Source of the DNA: Microbacteriaceae bacterium | GTDB lineage: Bacteria; Actinomycetota; Actinomycetes; Actinomycetales; Microbacteriaceae | Direction: 5' to 3' | Assembly (NCBI GenBank): GCA_024639845.1 | Contig: JAHEGG010000005.1 | Span: 224,724 to 288,723 of the forward strand | Length of the DNA: 64,000 nucleotides | The notes under the pieces: model-generated | Told to the model about the DNA's origin: nothing | What the model saw: only the letters and a program-made list of their open reading frames with translations | The model's database searches: none | Translations under genes and position numbers: made by a program | In this document: positions 55,066-63,974 of the stretch, piece after piece | How the letters are laid out: each line of letters begins with the position of its first letter | Position numbering within the stretch: position 1 is the stretch's first letter

Positions 55066-55416
55066 TCAAGTCTTGAGCTCCTTGAACGAGACCCAACAAA
55101 CTTTGCTGCGCTTGAATACCGTTGAAAAGTCCAAGCAGACTCTCGGGTCACGAGACTGACTGCTGACACTTATTTGCAACGCATGTGACAACAACAACTT
55201 GTCGCCCAAATCTGCAACCGCCATCGAATCCACCGACTCATCAAAGTCTGCAGACGCGACCTGCCGGCTCAGGCTAATCGTCATTTTGACGGCCTCTACC
55301 CTGGCCGCCGCTTCGAAGGCAAGTAGCAAAACTGCCTGAAGACAAAAAACCAGGGGCATCGCTAGCAACACGAATTCCACAACTGCTGCACCTCGTTCAC
55401 CAGGCGTCCTAGTCAC
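55066..55416 (-). CDS. TadE-like pilus assembly protein
   Basis: About 116 residues from GTG 55416. GERGAAVVEFVLLAMPLVFCLQAVLLLAFEAAARVEAVKMTISLSRQVA is the TadE helix. One or two Cys in the C-terminal part (RVCLDFS, KVCWVSF). The frame extends to 55527 through antisense of the upstream pilin gene; that extension is rejected. Confidence 0.75.
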   Translation of the reverse strand: MTRTPGERGAAVVEFVLLAMPLVFCLQAVLLLAFEAAARVEAVKMTISLSRQVASADFDESVDSMAVADLGDKLLLSHALQISVSSQSRDPRVCLDFSTVFKRSKVCWVSFKELKT

Positions 55417-55447
55417 GTTTCGTGTCTCACGGCATCCTCTATTTTGA

Positions 55448-55651
55448 CTAGATTCCTGCAACCCGAGAAAACGAATCGTCCAGGATGTTGTTAAGTGCCG
55501 GGCCTGCGATGGCCCAGATTGCCACAACCAAGCCCGCAGTCATCAGCGTAATTAGCACCCAACCTGGCACATCACCGCGGTCTTCGGCCAGTGTGGAACC
55601 TAAAGATCTGCGTATTTCTCTCACTTCGGCATTTTGGGTTCTGATACTCAA
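55448..55651 (-). CDS. Small pilin-like membrane protein of the tad cluster
   Basis: About 67 residues from TTG 55651, preceded by AAAGGA at 5 nt; an ATG at 55690 without RBS is possible. EDRGDVPGWVLITLMTAGLVVAIWAIAGPALNNILDDSFSRVAG: a G-(x)-PG-W helix, fitting the Flp pilin/DUF4244-type position between tadC and tadE. Probable structural subunit. Confidence 0.68.
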   Translation of the reverse strand: MSIRTQNAEVREIRRSLGSTLAEDRGDVPGWVLITLMTAGLVVAIWAIAGPALNNILDDSFSRVAGI

Positions 55652-55693
55652 CTTATTCCTTTCTTTTTTTCCGCTGAGGCTTTTTGGCATACG

Positions 55694-56152
55694 TCAGGCA
55701 ACGGTTGCACGCAGCATTTGCAAACTTGGATAGAGAGCAAAAACGATGGTGAGAGGTAGCGATATTGCTACCTGCGGAATGATCATTTGGGTTTCTGCTT
55801 GGGTTGCCTTTTGCCGAAACTCAACCAACCATTGGTGTCGAATCTGTTGGGTGAAGCTTTGAAGTTGGGCAGAAAGAGGCGTGCCTAATCTGGTGCTTAA
55901 GCTGATGGCTAGGGCGAATTCGCGCACTCTATTATTTGAAGACTTAGACATCGATTCGAGAACCTCTTCGGTAGACCCTCCAACTTCGAGGGGCAACAAA
56001 TATTTAAAAAATTCGCCCGCACTCTCGCGATCTAAACGTCGAGAGATGCGAAGGAGCGACTCACGGTGACTAATGCCTGCCTCGCTGCAAATCGCAAATA
56101 TTTCGGCAAAATCGGCCAAGCCCAAGTTTGCAGACGAAGTTGGTGGCTTCAT
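55694..56152 (-). CDS. Type II secretion system F-domain protein (TadC-like), short
   Basis: 152 residues. ADFAEIFAICSEAGISHRESLLRISRRL and RLGTPLSAQLQSFTQQIRHQWLVEFRQKATQAETQMIIPQV are the T2SSF pattern (two helices, cytoplasmic loop, membrane segments at the C-terminus). About half the length of usual TadC (~300). ATGA overlap with tadB. Confidence 0.8.
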   Translation of the reverse strand: MKPPTSSANLGLADFAEIFAICSEAGISHRESLLRISRRLDRESAGEFFKYLLPLEVGGSTEEVLESMSKSSNNRVREFALAISLSTRLGTPLSAQLQSFTQQIRHQWLVEFRQKATQAETQMIIPQVAISLPLTIVFALYPSLQMLRATVA

Positions 56153-56724
56153 GAAAACACCCGCACTAGTTTCGGAAACTTGGCTATTCGATCAGACAGC
56201 GTTTTCGCGATCACGCTCAGACAGATGCCGCTAAGCACTATGGCTAGGCCTTGAAAGTTTGAAAAAGCTTTCAGGTTCTCAGGTTTAGCAAGCAGAATTG
56301 CGAGCATCACCCAAGGTGACAGTAACGCCAACCAAGCCACCGAACCAACTGATTTGATTCGCTGGGATGCCTCATTCTCAACTTCACTGAGCTTTCGAAG
56401 AAATTCGACAAGCCGCCGGAGCGACGCCGACAATGCTGAGGTTTGGTAGGTGTCGCAGGCGATCACGACCTCGCAGAATTGGTCGACCCGACGGTCGGCA
56501 CAAATCGTCTTGATATCGAGAAGTGCTCGGTGAAGATCGACACCATTTTGCAGTCTCAACCAAAGCGAATGCCAGGCGGGAGCAAACGTGTCTGATCCAT
56601 TCACCGACAAATAGCCGAAGACCTCTTCGAGGGGCACACCTACCGAACAAAAATTGCCCACGACCTCGACATCGACTGCGAAATCGTTCGAGATGGTCGA
56701 CTGGGAGACTGGTCTTCGTTTCAT
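56149..56724 (-). CDS. TadB-like type II secretion F-domain protein, short
   Basis: About 191 residues from ATG 56724, which overlaps the tadA stop by 4 bp (ATGA). F-domain features AVDVEVVGNFCSVGVPLEEVFGYLS, and two hydrophobic C-terminal segments (VAWLALLSPWVMLAIL; GLAIVLSGICLSVIA). Shorter than typical TadB (~270-300). Confidence 0.8.
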   Translation of the reverse strand: MKRRPVSQSTISNDFAVDVEVVGNFCSVGVPLEEVFGYLSVNGSDTFAPAWHSLWLRLQNGVDLHRALLDIKTICADRRVDQFCEVVIACDTYQTSALSASLRRLVEFLRKLSEVENEASQRIKSVGSVAWLALLSPWVMLAILLAKPENLKAFSNFQGLAIVLSGICLSVIAKTLSDRIAKFPKLVRVFS

Positions 56725-57644
56725 GGACACAAAACCTGAGTAATTCTTCTCCCACTCTTGGTTATCTCGCAGTGCACCACAAGACCAATACATTTTTGAA
56801 AAACCTCGCGAACGAATTCTGCCGAAATCGAGGCGTTGGCCATTAGCGGCAACGAAATCAACTTATCGATCGCCTCCGAAGCTGAGTTGGCGTGAATCGT
56901 GCAATACGCCGGGATGCCCGAGTTAAGCGCGACCAGCAGCTCTAGAGCTTCGGGCCCTCGAACCTCGCCCACCGCCAGGCGGGTTGGTCGCATCCTCAGA
57001 CTTTCTCGAAGCAAGCGCCTGAGGTCGATGTCTTCGACCTCGCGCGTAGGGGCTGGCCTGGTTTGCATTGCAACCCAATCGGGGCAGGCAAGCTGGAGTT
57101 CAAAGGTGTCTTCAACCGAAATAACACGCTCGGTATTGTCGAAACTATTGAGGATCGCCGTCAAGAGTGTGGTCTTGCCGGCCTGCGTTGCACCAGAGAT
57201 CAGCACACTCTCACCGGAGTGCACCGTTGCCGCGATTTGAGCGAATTGTGAGTCACTCAACATGCCATTTGCCAGCATCGACTCAAGCGAGGGGACCCGT
57301 TTCGAGAATTTTCTAATGTTGATGCTGGTGTGTTGACGAGTGATGTCGGGAATCACAGCATGGAGTCTCGAGCCGTCTTCAAGGGTCGCATCAATAAACG
57401 GCCGACTTCGATCGATTCGTCGAGAGGTGCTCCTAAGCAGTCGCTCGAGCAGCCTTTCGATCTCAGTGTCTGAAAGTTCAACCAATATTCGAGAAGACCT
57501 GCCGGCCGCGTGTATCCAGATTTCATTCGGCCGGTTGATCCAGATTTCCTCGATTGACGGGTCTTGCATCAACTCTTGGATGGGCCCGAAGGGAGGCTGC
57601 ACGCCTCGTGCCGGTTGAGCTTGGTGGACGGTCGTTTGGTTCAT
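56721..57644 (-). CDS. tadA: TadA/CpaF family pilus ATPase
   Basis: About 307 residues from ATG 57644 with GGGAGGAA upstream. Walker A GATQAGKTTLL, Asp box (VEDTFELQLACPDWV), Walker B-like LRMRPTRLAVGEVRG, His box TIHANSASEAI. The N-terminal domain is short compared with many TadA. Drives pilus assembly. Heads the cluster tadA-tadB-tadC-pilin-tadE-tadE fusion; prepilin peptidase (TadV) and secretin are not in the window. Confidence 0.88.
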   Translation of the reverse strand: MNQTTVHQAQPARGVQPPFGPIQELMQDPSIEEIWINRPNEIWIHAAGRSSRILVELSDTEIERLLERLLRSTSRRIDRSRPFIDATLEDGSRLHAVIPDITRQHTSINIRKFSKRVPSLESMLANGMLSDSQFAQIAATVHSGESVLISGATQAGKTTLLTAILNSFDNTERVISVEDTFELQLACPDWVAMQTRPAPTREVEDIDLRRLLRESLRMRPTRLAVGEVRGPEALELLVALNSGIPAYCTIHANSASEAIDKLISLPLMANASISAEFVREVFQKCIGLVVHCEITKSGRRITQVLCP

Positions 57645-57736
57645 GGTTCCTCCCTTCGGAGCATCCATGATGTCAACATCAAGATTTCTGCGAGAGATTT
57701 ATCCACAGCCAACTTGGGCTAAACTATTCAAGTCAC

Positions 57737-57819
57737 GCGGGAGTGGCGAAATTGGCAGACGCACTAGATTTAGGTTCTAGCGCTTAATAGGCGTGTGGGT
57801 TCAAGTCCCACCTTCCGCA
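57737..57819 (+). tRNA. tRNA-Leu (anticodon UAG)
   Basis: 83 nt. Acceptor GCGGGAG pairs with CTTCCGC, anticodon arm CTAGA-TTTAGGT-TCTAG with TAG in the loop, long variable arm, T arm GTGGG-TTCAAGT-CCCAC. CCA not encoded. Confidence 0.95.
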
Positions 57820-57820
57820 C

Positions 57821-57852
57821 AAAGAGACCGAGCAATCGGTCTCTTTTCTTTT
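57821..57852 (+). terminator. Intrinsic terminator after tRNA-Leu
   Basis: AAAGAGACCG AGCAAT CGGTCTCTTTTCTTTT: a stem of about 9 bp with a T-rich run. The last bases overlap the S8 peptidase stop, so it may serve both converging transcripts. Confidence 0.88.
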
Positions 57853-59941
57853 AACCCTTTGAAACGTAAGTCTTAGCTAATCTGACCGCAGCACCGGCAT
57901 CAACGATTCCTGCCCCGCACTTTGCCACCAAGGTTTCTGAGCCATAGTTCACTGCCGTCGCCGCGCAGGCGGAACCTGGTTTGAAAGCAGAAACCGAGTC
58001 AAGAAGCACCTGATAGGCATCGTCGCTAGTTAGATCGGGGCGAACCGAGTAGATCAGTGCCAATACCCCGGAAACGACCGGGGCAGCCATTGATGTGCCT
58101 TCCTCAAGGCCGTAGTCGGCCTGACCTTCAACAGTGGAGCCGAGATTCCAGGTTGAGAGAATCATTCCATCGGATCCATTGACCGCGAGATTCGAGAGAT
58201 TGCTGTCACCACCAGGAGCGGAGAAGTCAACACCCGGGCCGAAGTTCGAATAATCTGCGATATCACCGGTCACACCGGTAGCGGCCACGTTTATGGTCGG
58301 GTAGCAGTTTCCTGGGTAGGAAAACGCCGCCGTAAAAGATGAGTTGCCCGCGGCAGTCACCGGTGTCACGCCAAGATCCCATGCTGCACGAACGGCGGAT
58401 TGAGTTCCAGAATCGCATCCCGAAGCTGATTCAGTTCCCATTGAAAGGTTGATGACTCGTGCCGGAGTTAGATTCTTTGGAACTCCAGGCACGGTCAAGC
58501 CTGAGGCCCAGTGAATCGCTGCAATTAGATCTGATTCGGTTCCGCCGTTAGAACCCAAGACGCGGATCGGCTGAATCTTTACGCCAGGCGCAATGCCTGT
58601 GACACCCATCTCGTTCACGGCTGCGCCAATGATTCCTGCAACGTGAGTGCCATGCCAGGACGAATCTTCTTGCGCGTTCCAATCGCCTTCATCGGTTGGA
58701 TCGGCATCCCAGCCATCTCCATCGCGCGCTGCAGTCTTGTTTGAAATGAAGTCATAGCCAGCAACAAGTTGGCCGTCAAGATCGGGATGTTCAGTAATCC
58801 CGCTGTCGAGAACGGCAACCACAACATCCTGGCTGCCTCTGCTTATTTGCCAGGCTTTGTCAGCGTGAATAGAAAAATCATCGTAGAGATACCACTGGCT
58901 GCCGTAGTGCTGGTCGGCAACCTCGAGCGAAACCGAAGTTGCCACGGCATTGGTTGCAGCGACCTTGACCGTGTAAGGCACGGTTGCAGCCAATCCAGTT
59001 GGTAGGCAGGAGTTCGAGGTAGTCGTGCACTCAAAGAATTTTCCGGCGTTTGAGGTCACAGTCACTCGATATCTAACGGACGCTCCGCCCCTCTGACTTA
59101 GTGTTTGGCGTTCCCAAGTAACTCGATCTCCAGCGAAAGCAACGTTCTGCGATATCAAAAGTGGCGACAGCGGAGCAATCACAGCCACCACGGAAGCCAC
59201 TCGAGAAGGCAAACTTATCTTCGACACTCCCTGCACTTTGGTGAGAGTTCGAACCCTAAATTGAGTGCTAACTCCCGGAGTGAGGCCGCTTGCAATTAGG
59301 CGAGATCGCACAGTTGACCCAGTGTTTGAAACGATCGTTGTCCAGTTGACTCCGTCTTGGCTCTTTTCAATGCGATAACCCAATAGAGCTCCACCGTTGA
59401 GGCTCTTTGGCGCTGACCACGACAGGCTGATTCTGGCAACTCGATTCGCCTGAGTGCTGAACGCGTTGGATGCGACCAGTGATGTTGGCGCGAGCGCTGG
59501 AATTGCCGCAACTTTGATATTCACAGATGCATATTTGGCCAGTGAGGCAATCGGTTGGGGTTTGAGCAAGTGTTGAGCGGTTGGTGCCAGTTCTATATGT
59601 CGGTCAATTGACACCTTTTGGACACGAGAATCGCGTAGCAGGGCGGTGCGAATAAGCTCGGCACGAGCATCCGAGATTGGATTTGTAAATTCGAGCGCGA
59701 AAAGATGGTCACCGAGAGCTCGTGGTGAAGAAATGGGCTCAGCTATCGAGTTAGCGCCAACCGGTGAGCCGTCTGGAGCAATCGGGTTGACCCCGGAAGC
59801 GTATTCAACGATCAGGCCAACGGCGTTTTTGACTGTCGTTGCGGCAGAAGTTTGTAAAACCGACGCGTGTGCAGGCGAAGTGGCAAAAGAGACAAGCACG
59901 ACTGCGAGCGCTGCGAGCGGAGCTAGAAACTTGAACTTCAC
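57851..59941 (-). CDS. Secreted subtilisin-like serine protease (S8) with fibronectin-like domain
   Basis: About 696 residues from GTG 59941 (714 if GTG 59995 is used; neither has a strong RBS). Signal peptide FKFLAPLAALAVVLVSFATSPAHAS. Fn3-like region about residues 155-260 (ARISLSWSAPKSLNGGALLGYRIEKS). Catalytic triad: Asp in VVVAVLDSGITEHPDLDG, His in WHGTHVAGIIGA, Ser in GTSMAAPVVSGVLALI. No sorting motif is seen. Probably a secreted protease processing peptides, perhaps feeding the peptide transporters. Confidence 0.92.
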   Translation of the reverse strand: MKFKFLAPLAALAVVLVSFATSPAHASVLQTSAATTVKNAVGLIVEYASGVNPIAPDGSPVGANSIAEPISSPRALGDHLFALEFTNPISDARAELIRTALLRDSRVQKVSIDRHIELAPTAQHLLKPQPIASLAKYASVNIKVAAIPALAPTSLVASNAFSTQANRVARISLSWSAPKSLNGGALLGYRIEKSQDGVNWTTIVSNTGSTVRSRLIASGLTPGVSTQFRVRTLTKVQGVSKISLPSRVASVVAVIAPLSPLLISQNVAFAGDRVTWERQTLSQRGGASVRYRVTVTSNAGKFFECTTTSNSCLPTGLAATVPYTVKVAATNAVATSVSLEVADQHYGSQWYLYDDFSIHADKAWQISRGSQDVVVAVLDSGITEHPDLDGQLVAGYDFISNKTAARDGDGWDADPTDEGDWNAQEDSSWHGTHVAGIIGAAVNEMGVTGIAPGVKIQPIRVLGSNGGTESDLIAAIHWASGLTVPGVPKNLTPARVINLSMGTESASGCDSGTQSAVRAAWDLGVTPVTAAGNSSFTAAFSYPGNCYPTINVAATGVTGDIADYSNFGPGVDFSAPGGDSNLSNLAVNGSDGMILSTWNLGSTVEGQADYGLEEGTSMAAPVVSGVLALIYSVRPDLTSDDAYQVLLDSVSAFKPGSACAATAVNYGSETLVAKCGAGIVDAGAAVRLAKTYVSKG

Positions 59942-60004
59942 TTGTTGAAGATAACCCGATTGGGCGACATTGTTCTGCGAACTATCCCCACTCACAACGA
60001 GTTC

Positions 60005-60577
60005 TCAGAGAGACTTTTGCATGAGAACGGTGCCGAGCCAACGCCCGAACTTAAAACCAACCTTGCCCAGGTGACCTTGATGTTTGAACCCGTATGACTC
60101 GTGAAGCTTGACCGACGCCTCGGCGCCTTTATCGCTTATTACGGCGACAATTTCACGCACGCCTGAGGCCTTAGATTCACGAATGAGCGCGTCAAGCAAC
60201 TTCGAACCGACTCGTTTGCCGATGGCAGCCGGTCGCAAATAAATCGAATCTTCAACGGTTCGTCGATAAGCGGCCTTTTGACGCCAAGGCGCCACATAGG
60301 CGAAACCAAGCAACTGACCGCTTGGGCTGATGGCTGCCAAGAATGGCAGATCCATGCCTGTGATGTGTTCGAACTTGCTCTTCCAGTCGGCAAGCGACAG
60401 TGCTTCCAGGTCGAAGGTCACTACCGAGTTGCGCACGTAGTAGTTGTAGATTTCGCAAATCTGACTGAGATCATCCGTGGCTGCCTTGCGAATGGTTACT
60501 TCGCCTTCTTGCGGAGTCTCACCGGTGGCCTTCTGGCGGCGCACTAAGCGCCAACGGGATTCGGAATCTAGCGGCAT
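60005..60577 (-). CDS. GNAT N-acetyltransferase, phosphinothricin acetyltransferase-like
   Basis: 190 residues. IRKAATDDLSQICEIYNYYVRNSVVTFDLEALSLADW and VEDSIYLRPAAIGKRVGSKLLDALI, GFKFGRWLGTVLMQK fit the PAT/MnaT type (amino-acid N-acetyltransferase). N-terminal 25 residues are extra and basic. Substrate uncertain. Confidence 0.82.
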   Translation of the reverse strand: MPLDSESRWRLVRRQKATGETPQEGEVTIRKAATDDLSQICEIYNYYVRNSVVTFDLEALSLADWKSKFEHITGMDLPFLAAISPSGQLLGFAYVAPWRQKAAYRRTVEDSIYLRPAAIGKRVGSKLLDALIRESKASGVREIVAVISDKGAEASVKLHESYGFKHQGHLGKVGFKFGRWLGTVLMQKSL

Positions 60578-60590
60578 AATCTCTCTCTTA

Positions 60591-61244
60591 CTAGCAAGAC
60601 CAATCTATCGGTTCTAGACCGCGTTCGATAAGCAGGCTGTTGACGCGCGAGAAGGGCTTTGAACCGAAAAATCCTCGACGCGCCGAGAGCGGGCTGGGAT
60701 GCGGCGACGCGATGATTGCGCAACCCTCGAGCAGCGACGCGGCAGTCTGAGCGTGGTTGCCCCAGAGGATTGCGACGAGCGAGGATCCGTGTTCGACAAC
60801 CAGAGCGCGAATGACAGCATCGGTGAATCGAGCCCACCCTAGGTTGGTGTGAGCTTCGGTTTGGCCAACAAGCGTGGTCAGATGCCGATTGAGCAGCATG
60901 ACGCCGCGGGTTTGCCACACCGAGATGTCGGCAGCGTCTGCGGTAGCGAGACCGGTGTCGCTTCTCAACTCGGCCAAAATGTTGCGCAAACTGGCCGGAG
61001 TTCTTGTGCCCGGCGAAACGGCAAAGGCCAGACCGACGGCCGCTCCAGCGGCTGGATACGGGTCCTGCCCGAGAATCAAAACCCGGGTTGCTTGCAACGG
61101 GGTTTGAAGAGCGCGCATGACTTGGTTCATGGGCGGTGCGAGCAGCGGAGCATCCCTGTTGCAAGACACCTCGAGGGATTCGAGCAAACCTCGCTGGTCA
61201 ATCAGGGCCTGCTGCCAACTCGGATGCATTTGCTCGAAGAACAT
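60591..61244 (-). CDS. ung: Uracil-DNA glycosylase (family 1)
   Basis: 217 residues. Active site LILGQDPYPAAGAAVGLAF, and C-terminal ASPHPSPLSARRGFFGSKPFSRVN. Excises uracil from DNA. The gene overlaps the end of nothing; 59 bp from the divergent M20 gene start. Confidence 0.95.
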   Translation of the reverse strand: MFFEQMHPSWQQALIDQRGLLESLEVSCNRDAPLLAPPMNQVMRALQTPLQATRVLILGQDPYPAAGAAVGLAFAVSPGTRTPASLRNILAELRSDTGLATADAADISVWQTRGVMLLNRHLTTLVGQTEAHTNLGWARFTDAVIRALVVEHGSSLVAILWGNHAQTAASLLEGCAIIASPHPSPLSARRGFFGSKPFSRVNSLLIERGLEPIDWSC

Positions 61245-61303
61245 GGCACTTAGCGTATGCGAAGCAAGTGCTAGTCTGGCGAAGTATCCAACGAAGGAGC
61301 CAG

Positions 61304-62518
61304 ATGTATACGCGCGAACTTGCCGATGAAGCAGCCAACTACCTCTCGATTGTTCAGGGAATCCGACGTGAACTTCACCAGATTCCCGAGTTCGGATTGC
61401 ATCTACCTAAAACTCGCGAGCGCATTCTTGCCTCGATCGAAGGCCTCGGAGAAATTCATCTGAGCGACAAGCTGTCGAGCATCGTGCTTCACATCAAAGG
61501 TGCCCAACCAGGCCCTACCGTTTTGCTGCGAGCCGACATGGATGCACTCGCCGTGCGCGAAGACACCGGACTCGAATATGCGTCAACCAACGGATACATG
61601 CACGCTTGCGGACATGACCTCCACATGGCAATCGGCATCGGAGCCGCTCATCTGTTGGCAACTCACAAAGACCGACTAAAAGGGGATGTGCTGGTTTGGT
61701 TCCAGCCAGGCGAAGAGGGGCACGGCGGTGCTGACATCATGCTCGAAGAAGGCATGCACATGATCACCGGCAGCAAACCAATCGCAGCCTACGGAATCCA
61801 CGTGACTTCGGCTTGGCAACCACCGCGCACCTTCGGCGGCAAGTCGGGAGCTTTGATGGCTTCGGCGAGCGACATGATTGTGACCTTCAAAGGCCGCGGT
61901 GGCCACGGGTCGAGCCCCTGGATGGCCAAAGATCCGATCTCTGCGATGAATGAGGCGATCAGTGGTTTGCAAACCAAGATCAACAAATCGATCAACGTTT
62001 TCGACCCAGTGGTAATCAACGTCGGTTGGATAAAGGCTGGCGACGACCACACCACAAACGTGATCCCAGAAACTGCATCGTTCGGCGCCACTGTGCGCAC
62101 CTTCTCGCCGGGCATGCTCGAAGAACTGCGCGGACACGTAACCACCTATTTGGCAGGAATCGCACAATCCTTTGGAGTTGAAGTCGAACTAGAGTTCGGA
62201 AAGTATGCCACCGAAGTTGTCATGAATGACCCAGCCGCCACCGAGTTAGTTCGCAAGGTCGTCAAAGGAGTTTGGGGTGAAGATCGCTGGATGGAGTGGC
62301 CTCATCCAATCGCAGGAGCGGAAGACTTCGGTTCTGTAGTTCGCGAAATCCCCGGTGCGTTCATTTTCTTAGGTGCATCCCCTGAAGGTGTGGCTTGGCA
62401 AGAAACAGCACCTAACCATTCAAATCGAGCCGTCTTCGATGACTCGGTCATTCCCGACGGTTCAGCCTTGCTTGCGGGGCTTGCCTTCGAGGTGCTTGAC
62501 GCAGCTGCTTCGGCTTAG
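61304..62518 (+). CDS. M20 family amidohydrolase
   Basis: 404 residues from ATG 61304 with AAGGAG 6 nt upstream (frame open to 61136 is antisense of ung). Metal site YMHACGHDLHM and EEGHGGADIML, dimerization domain GRGGHGSSPWMAKDPI. Hydrolyses N-acyl or hippurate-like amide bonds. Substrate not inferable. Confidence 0.92.
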   Translation: MYTRELADEAANYLSIVQGIRRELHQIPEFGLHLPKTRERILASIEGLGEIHLSDKLSSIVLHIKGAQPGPTVLLRADMDALAVREDTGLEYASTNGYMHACGHDLHMAIGIGAAHLLATHKDRLKGDVLVWFQPGEEGHGGADIMLEEGMHMITGSKPIAAYGIHVTSAWQPPRTFGGKSGALMASASDMIVTFKGRGGHGSSPWMAKDPISAMNEAISGLQTKINKSINVFDPVVINVGWIKAGDDHTTNVIPETASFGATVRTFSPGMLEELRGHVTTYLAGIAQSFGVEVELEFGKYATEVVMNDPAATELVRKVVKGVWGEDRWMEWPHPIAGAEDFGSVVREIPGAFIFLGASPEGVAWQETAPNHSNRAVFDDSVIPDGSALLAGLAFEVLDAAASA

Positions 62519-62566
62519 CAGCACCCGCTCTCTGCGCTCCACATGCGTATGCGCATCCGAGTCATT

Positions 62567-62593
62567 CGGTAACATCGCGTCACAGTGTTACCG
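62567..62593. promoter_or_regulatory. Inverted repeat upstream of metY
   Basis: CGGTAAC-N13-GTTACCG, about 80 bp before metY. Preceded by palindromic ATGCGTATGCGCAT (62542-62555). Could be an operator or a weak hairpin. No SAM riboswitch was recognisable. Confidence 0.35.
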
Positions 62594-62672
62594 CAAGTTT
62601 CAGTCCCATTTGCTCGAAAAATCTGCTCAACCTAACCTTTTGAAACTACCCTTTCAAACCTTTAGGAACACA

Positions 62673-63974
62673 ATGAGCAACGATCCAGCCAAGTGGGGCT
62701 TTGAGACCGCGCAGATTCACGCCGGCGCAACCCCAGACCCAACCACCAACTCACGTGCCGTGCCTCTGTATCAGACCACCGCATACGTGTTCAACTCGAG
62801 CGAGCATGCCGCCAAGCTTTTCGGTCTAGCCGAATTCGGAAACATCTATACCCGAATCATGAACCCAACCCAGGATGTCGCCGAGAAGCGCATCGCAGCC
62901 CTCGAAGGTGGAACCGCGGCGCTCCTCCTTGCTTCGGGGCAGGCAGCTGAAACCTTTGCCATTCTGAACATTGCTCAGGCTGGTGACCACATCGTGGCTT
63001 CGTCAACCATCTATGGCGGAACTTACAACCTGTTCAAGTACACGCTGCCAAAGCTCGGCATCACGACCACCTTCGTGGAGAACCAGGATGACCTCAAGGA
63101 GTGGCAGGCAGCCGTTCAGCCGAACACCAAGGCGTTCTTCGCAGAGACCATCGGAAACCCTAAGGTCAGCATCCTCGACATCGAAGGTGTCGCTTCGGTT
63201 GCTCATAAGAATGGCGTTCCACTGATCGTTGACAACACCGTTGCCACCCCATACCTGATTCAGCCACTCAAGCACGGCGCTGACATCGTGGTTCACTCGG
63301 CAACCAAGTTCCTCGGTGGGCACGGCACTGTTGTTGCAGGCGCAATCGTTGACGGCGGAAAGTTCGAGTGGTCGAAGAGCGACAAGTTCCCGGGACTCAC
63401 CGAGCCAGACCCGTCGTACCACGGCGTCAACTACACCGCGGCCCTTGGTGACGCGATCGCCTACATCATCAAGGCTCGCGTTCAATTGCTTCGTGACATT
63501 GGTGCAGCCGTTGCACCGAACAACGCGTGGCAGTTGCTGCAGGGCATCGAAACCCTGTCGCTTCGTATCGAGCGCCACGTTGAGAACGCACAGAAGATCG
63601 CCGAGTGGTTGGTCAAACATCCACAGGTAGAGAGCGTGAACTACGCGGGACTCAAATCTTCGCCATGGTTCAAGGCTGCCAAGAAGTACGCACCAAAGGG
63701 TGCCGGCGCTATCGTTTCGTTCGAGATCAAGGGCGGAGTCGAAGCCGGTGCAAAGTTCGTGGATAGCCTCGAACTGTTCAGCCACGTGGCTAACATTGGA
63801 GATGTACGCTCGCTGGTAATTCACCCGGCAAGCACCACACACTCCCAGCTGACCCCAGAGCAGCAGCTCACCACTGGTGTTACGCCGGGCTTGGTTCGCC
63901 TTTCGGTCGGACTCGAGTCTTTCGATGACCTCGTAGCCGACCTGAAGGCCGGTTTTGAGGCGGCAAAGAAGTAG
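62673..63974 (+). CDS. metY: O-acetylhomoserine sulfhydrylase
   Basis: 433 residues from ATG 62673 (MSNDPAKWGFETAQIHAG) with AGGA upstream; the frame open to 62373 is spurious. PLP Lys in VVHSATKFLGGHGTVVAG, and SRAVPLYQTTAYVF, NLFGLAEFGNIYTRIMNPTQDV. Makes homocysteine from O-acetylhomoserine and sulfide. The length (about 430) is the MetY type rather than MetB. Confidence 0.94.
   Translation: MSNDPAKWGFETAQIHAGATPDPTTNSRAVPLYQTTAYVFNSSEHAAKLFGLAEFGNIYTRIMNPTQDVAEKRIAALEGGTAALLLASGQAAETFAILNIAQAGDHIVASSTIYGGTYNLFKYTLPKLGITTTFVENQDDLKEWQAAVQPNTKAFFAETIGNPKVSILDIEGVASVAHKNGVPLIVDNTVATPYLIQPLKHGADIVVHSATKFLGGHGTVVAGAIVDGGKFEWSKSDKFPGLTEPDPSYHGVNYTAALGDAIAYIIKARVQLLRDIGAAVAPNNAWQLLQGIETLSLRIERHVENAQKIAEWLVKHPQVESVNYAGLKSSPWFKAAKKYAPKGAGAIVSFEIKGGVEAGAKFVDSLELFSHVANIGDVRSLVIHPASTTHSQLTPEQQLTTGVTPGLVRLSVGLESFDDLVADLKAGFEAAKK

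Noticed and set aside
62519..62672. SAM or SAH riboswitch upstream of metY
   Set aside because: No consensus aptamer core is visible in the 154-bp leader.
63003..63842. 279-codon minus-strand frame opposite metY
   Set aside because: Antisense of the conserved PLP-enzyme core; no recognisable protein features.
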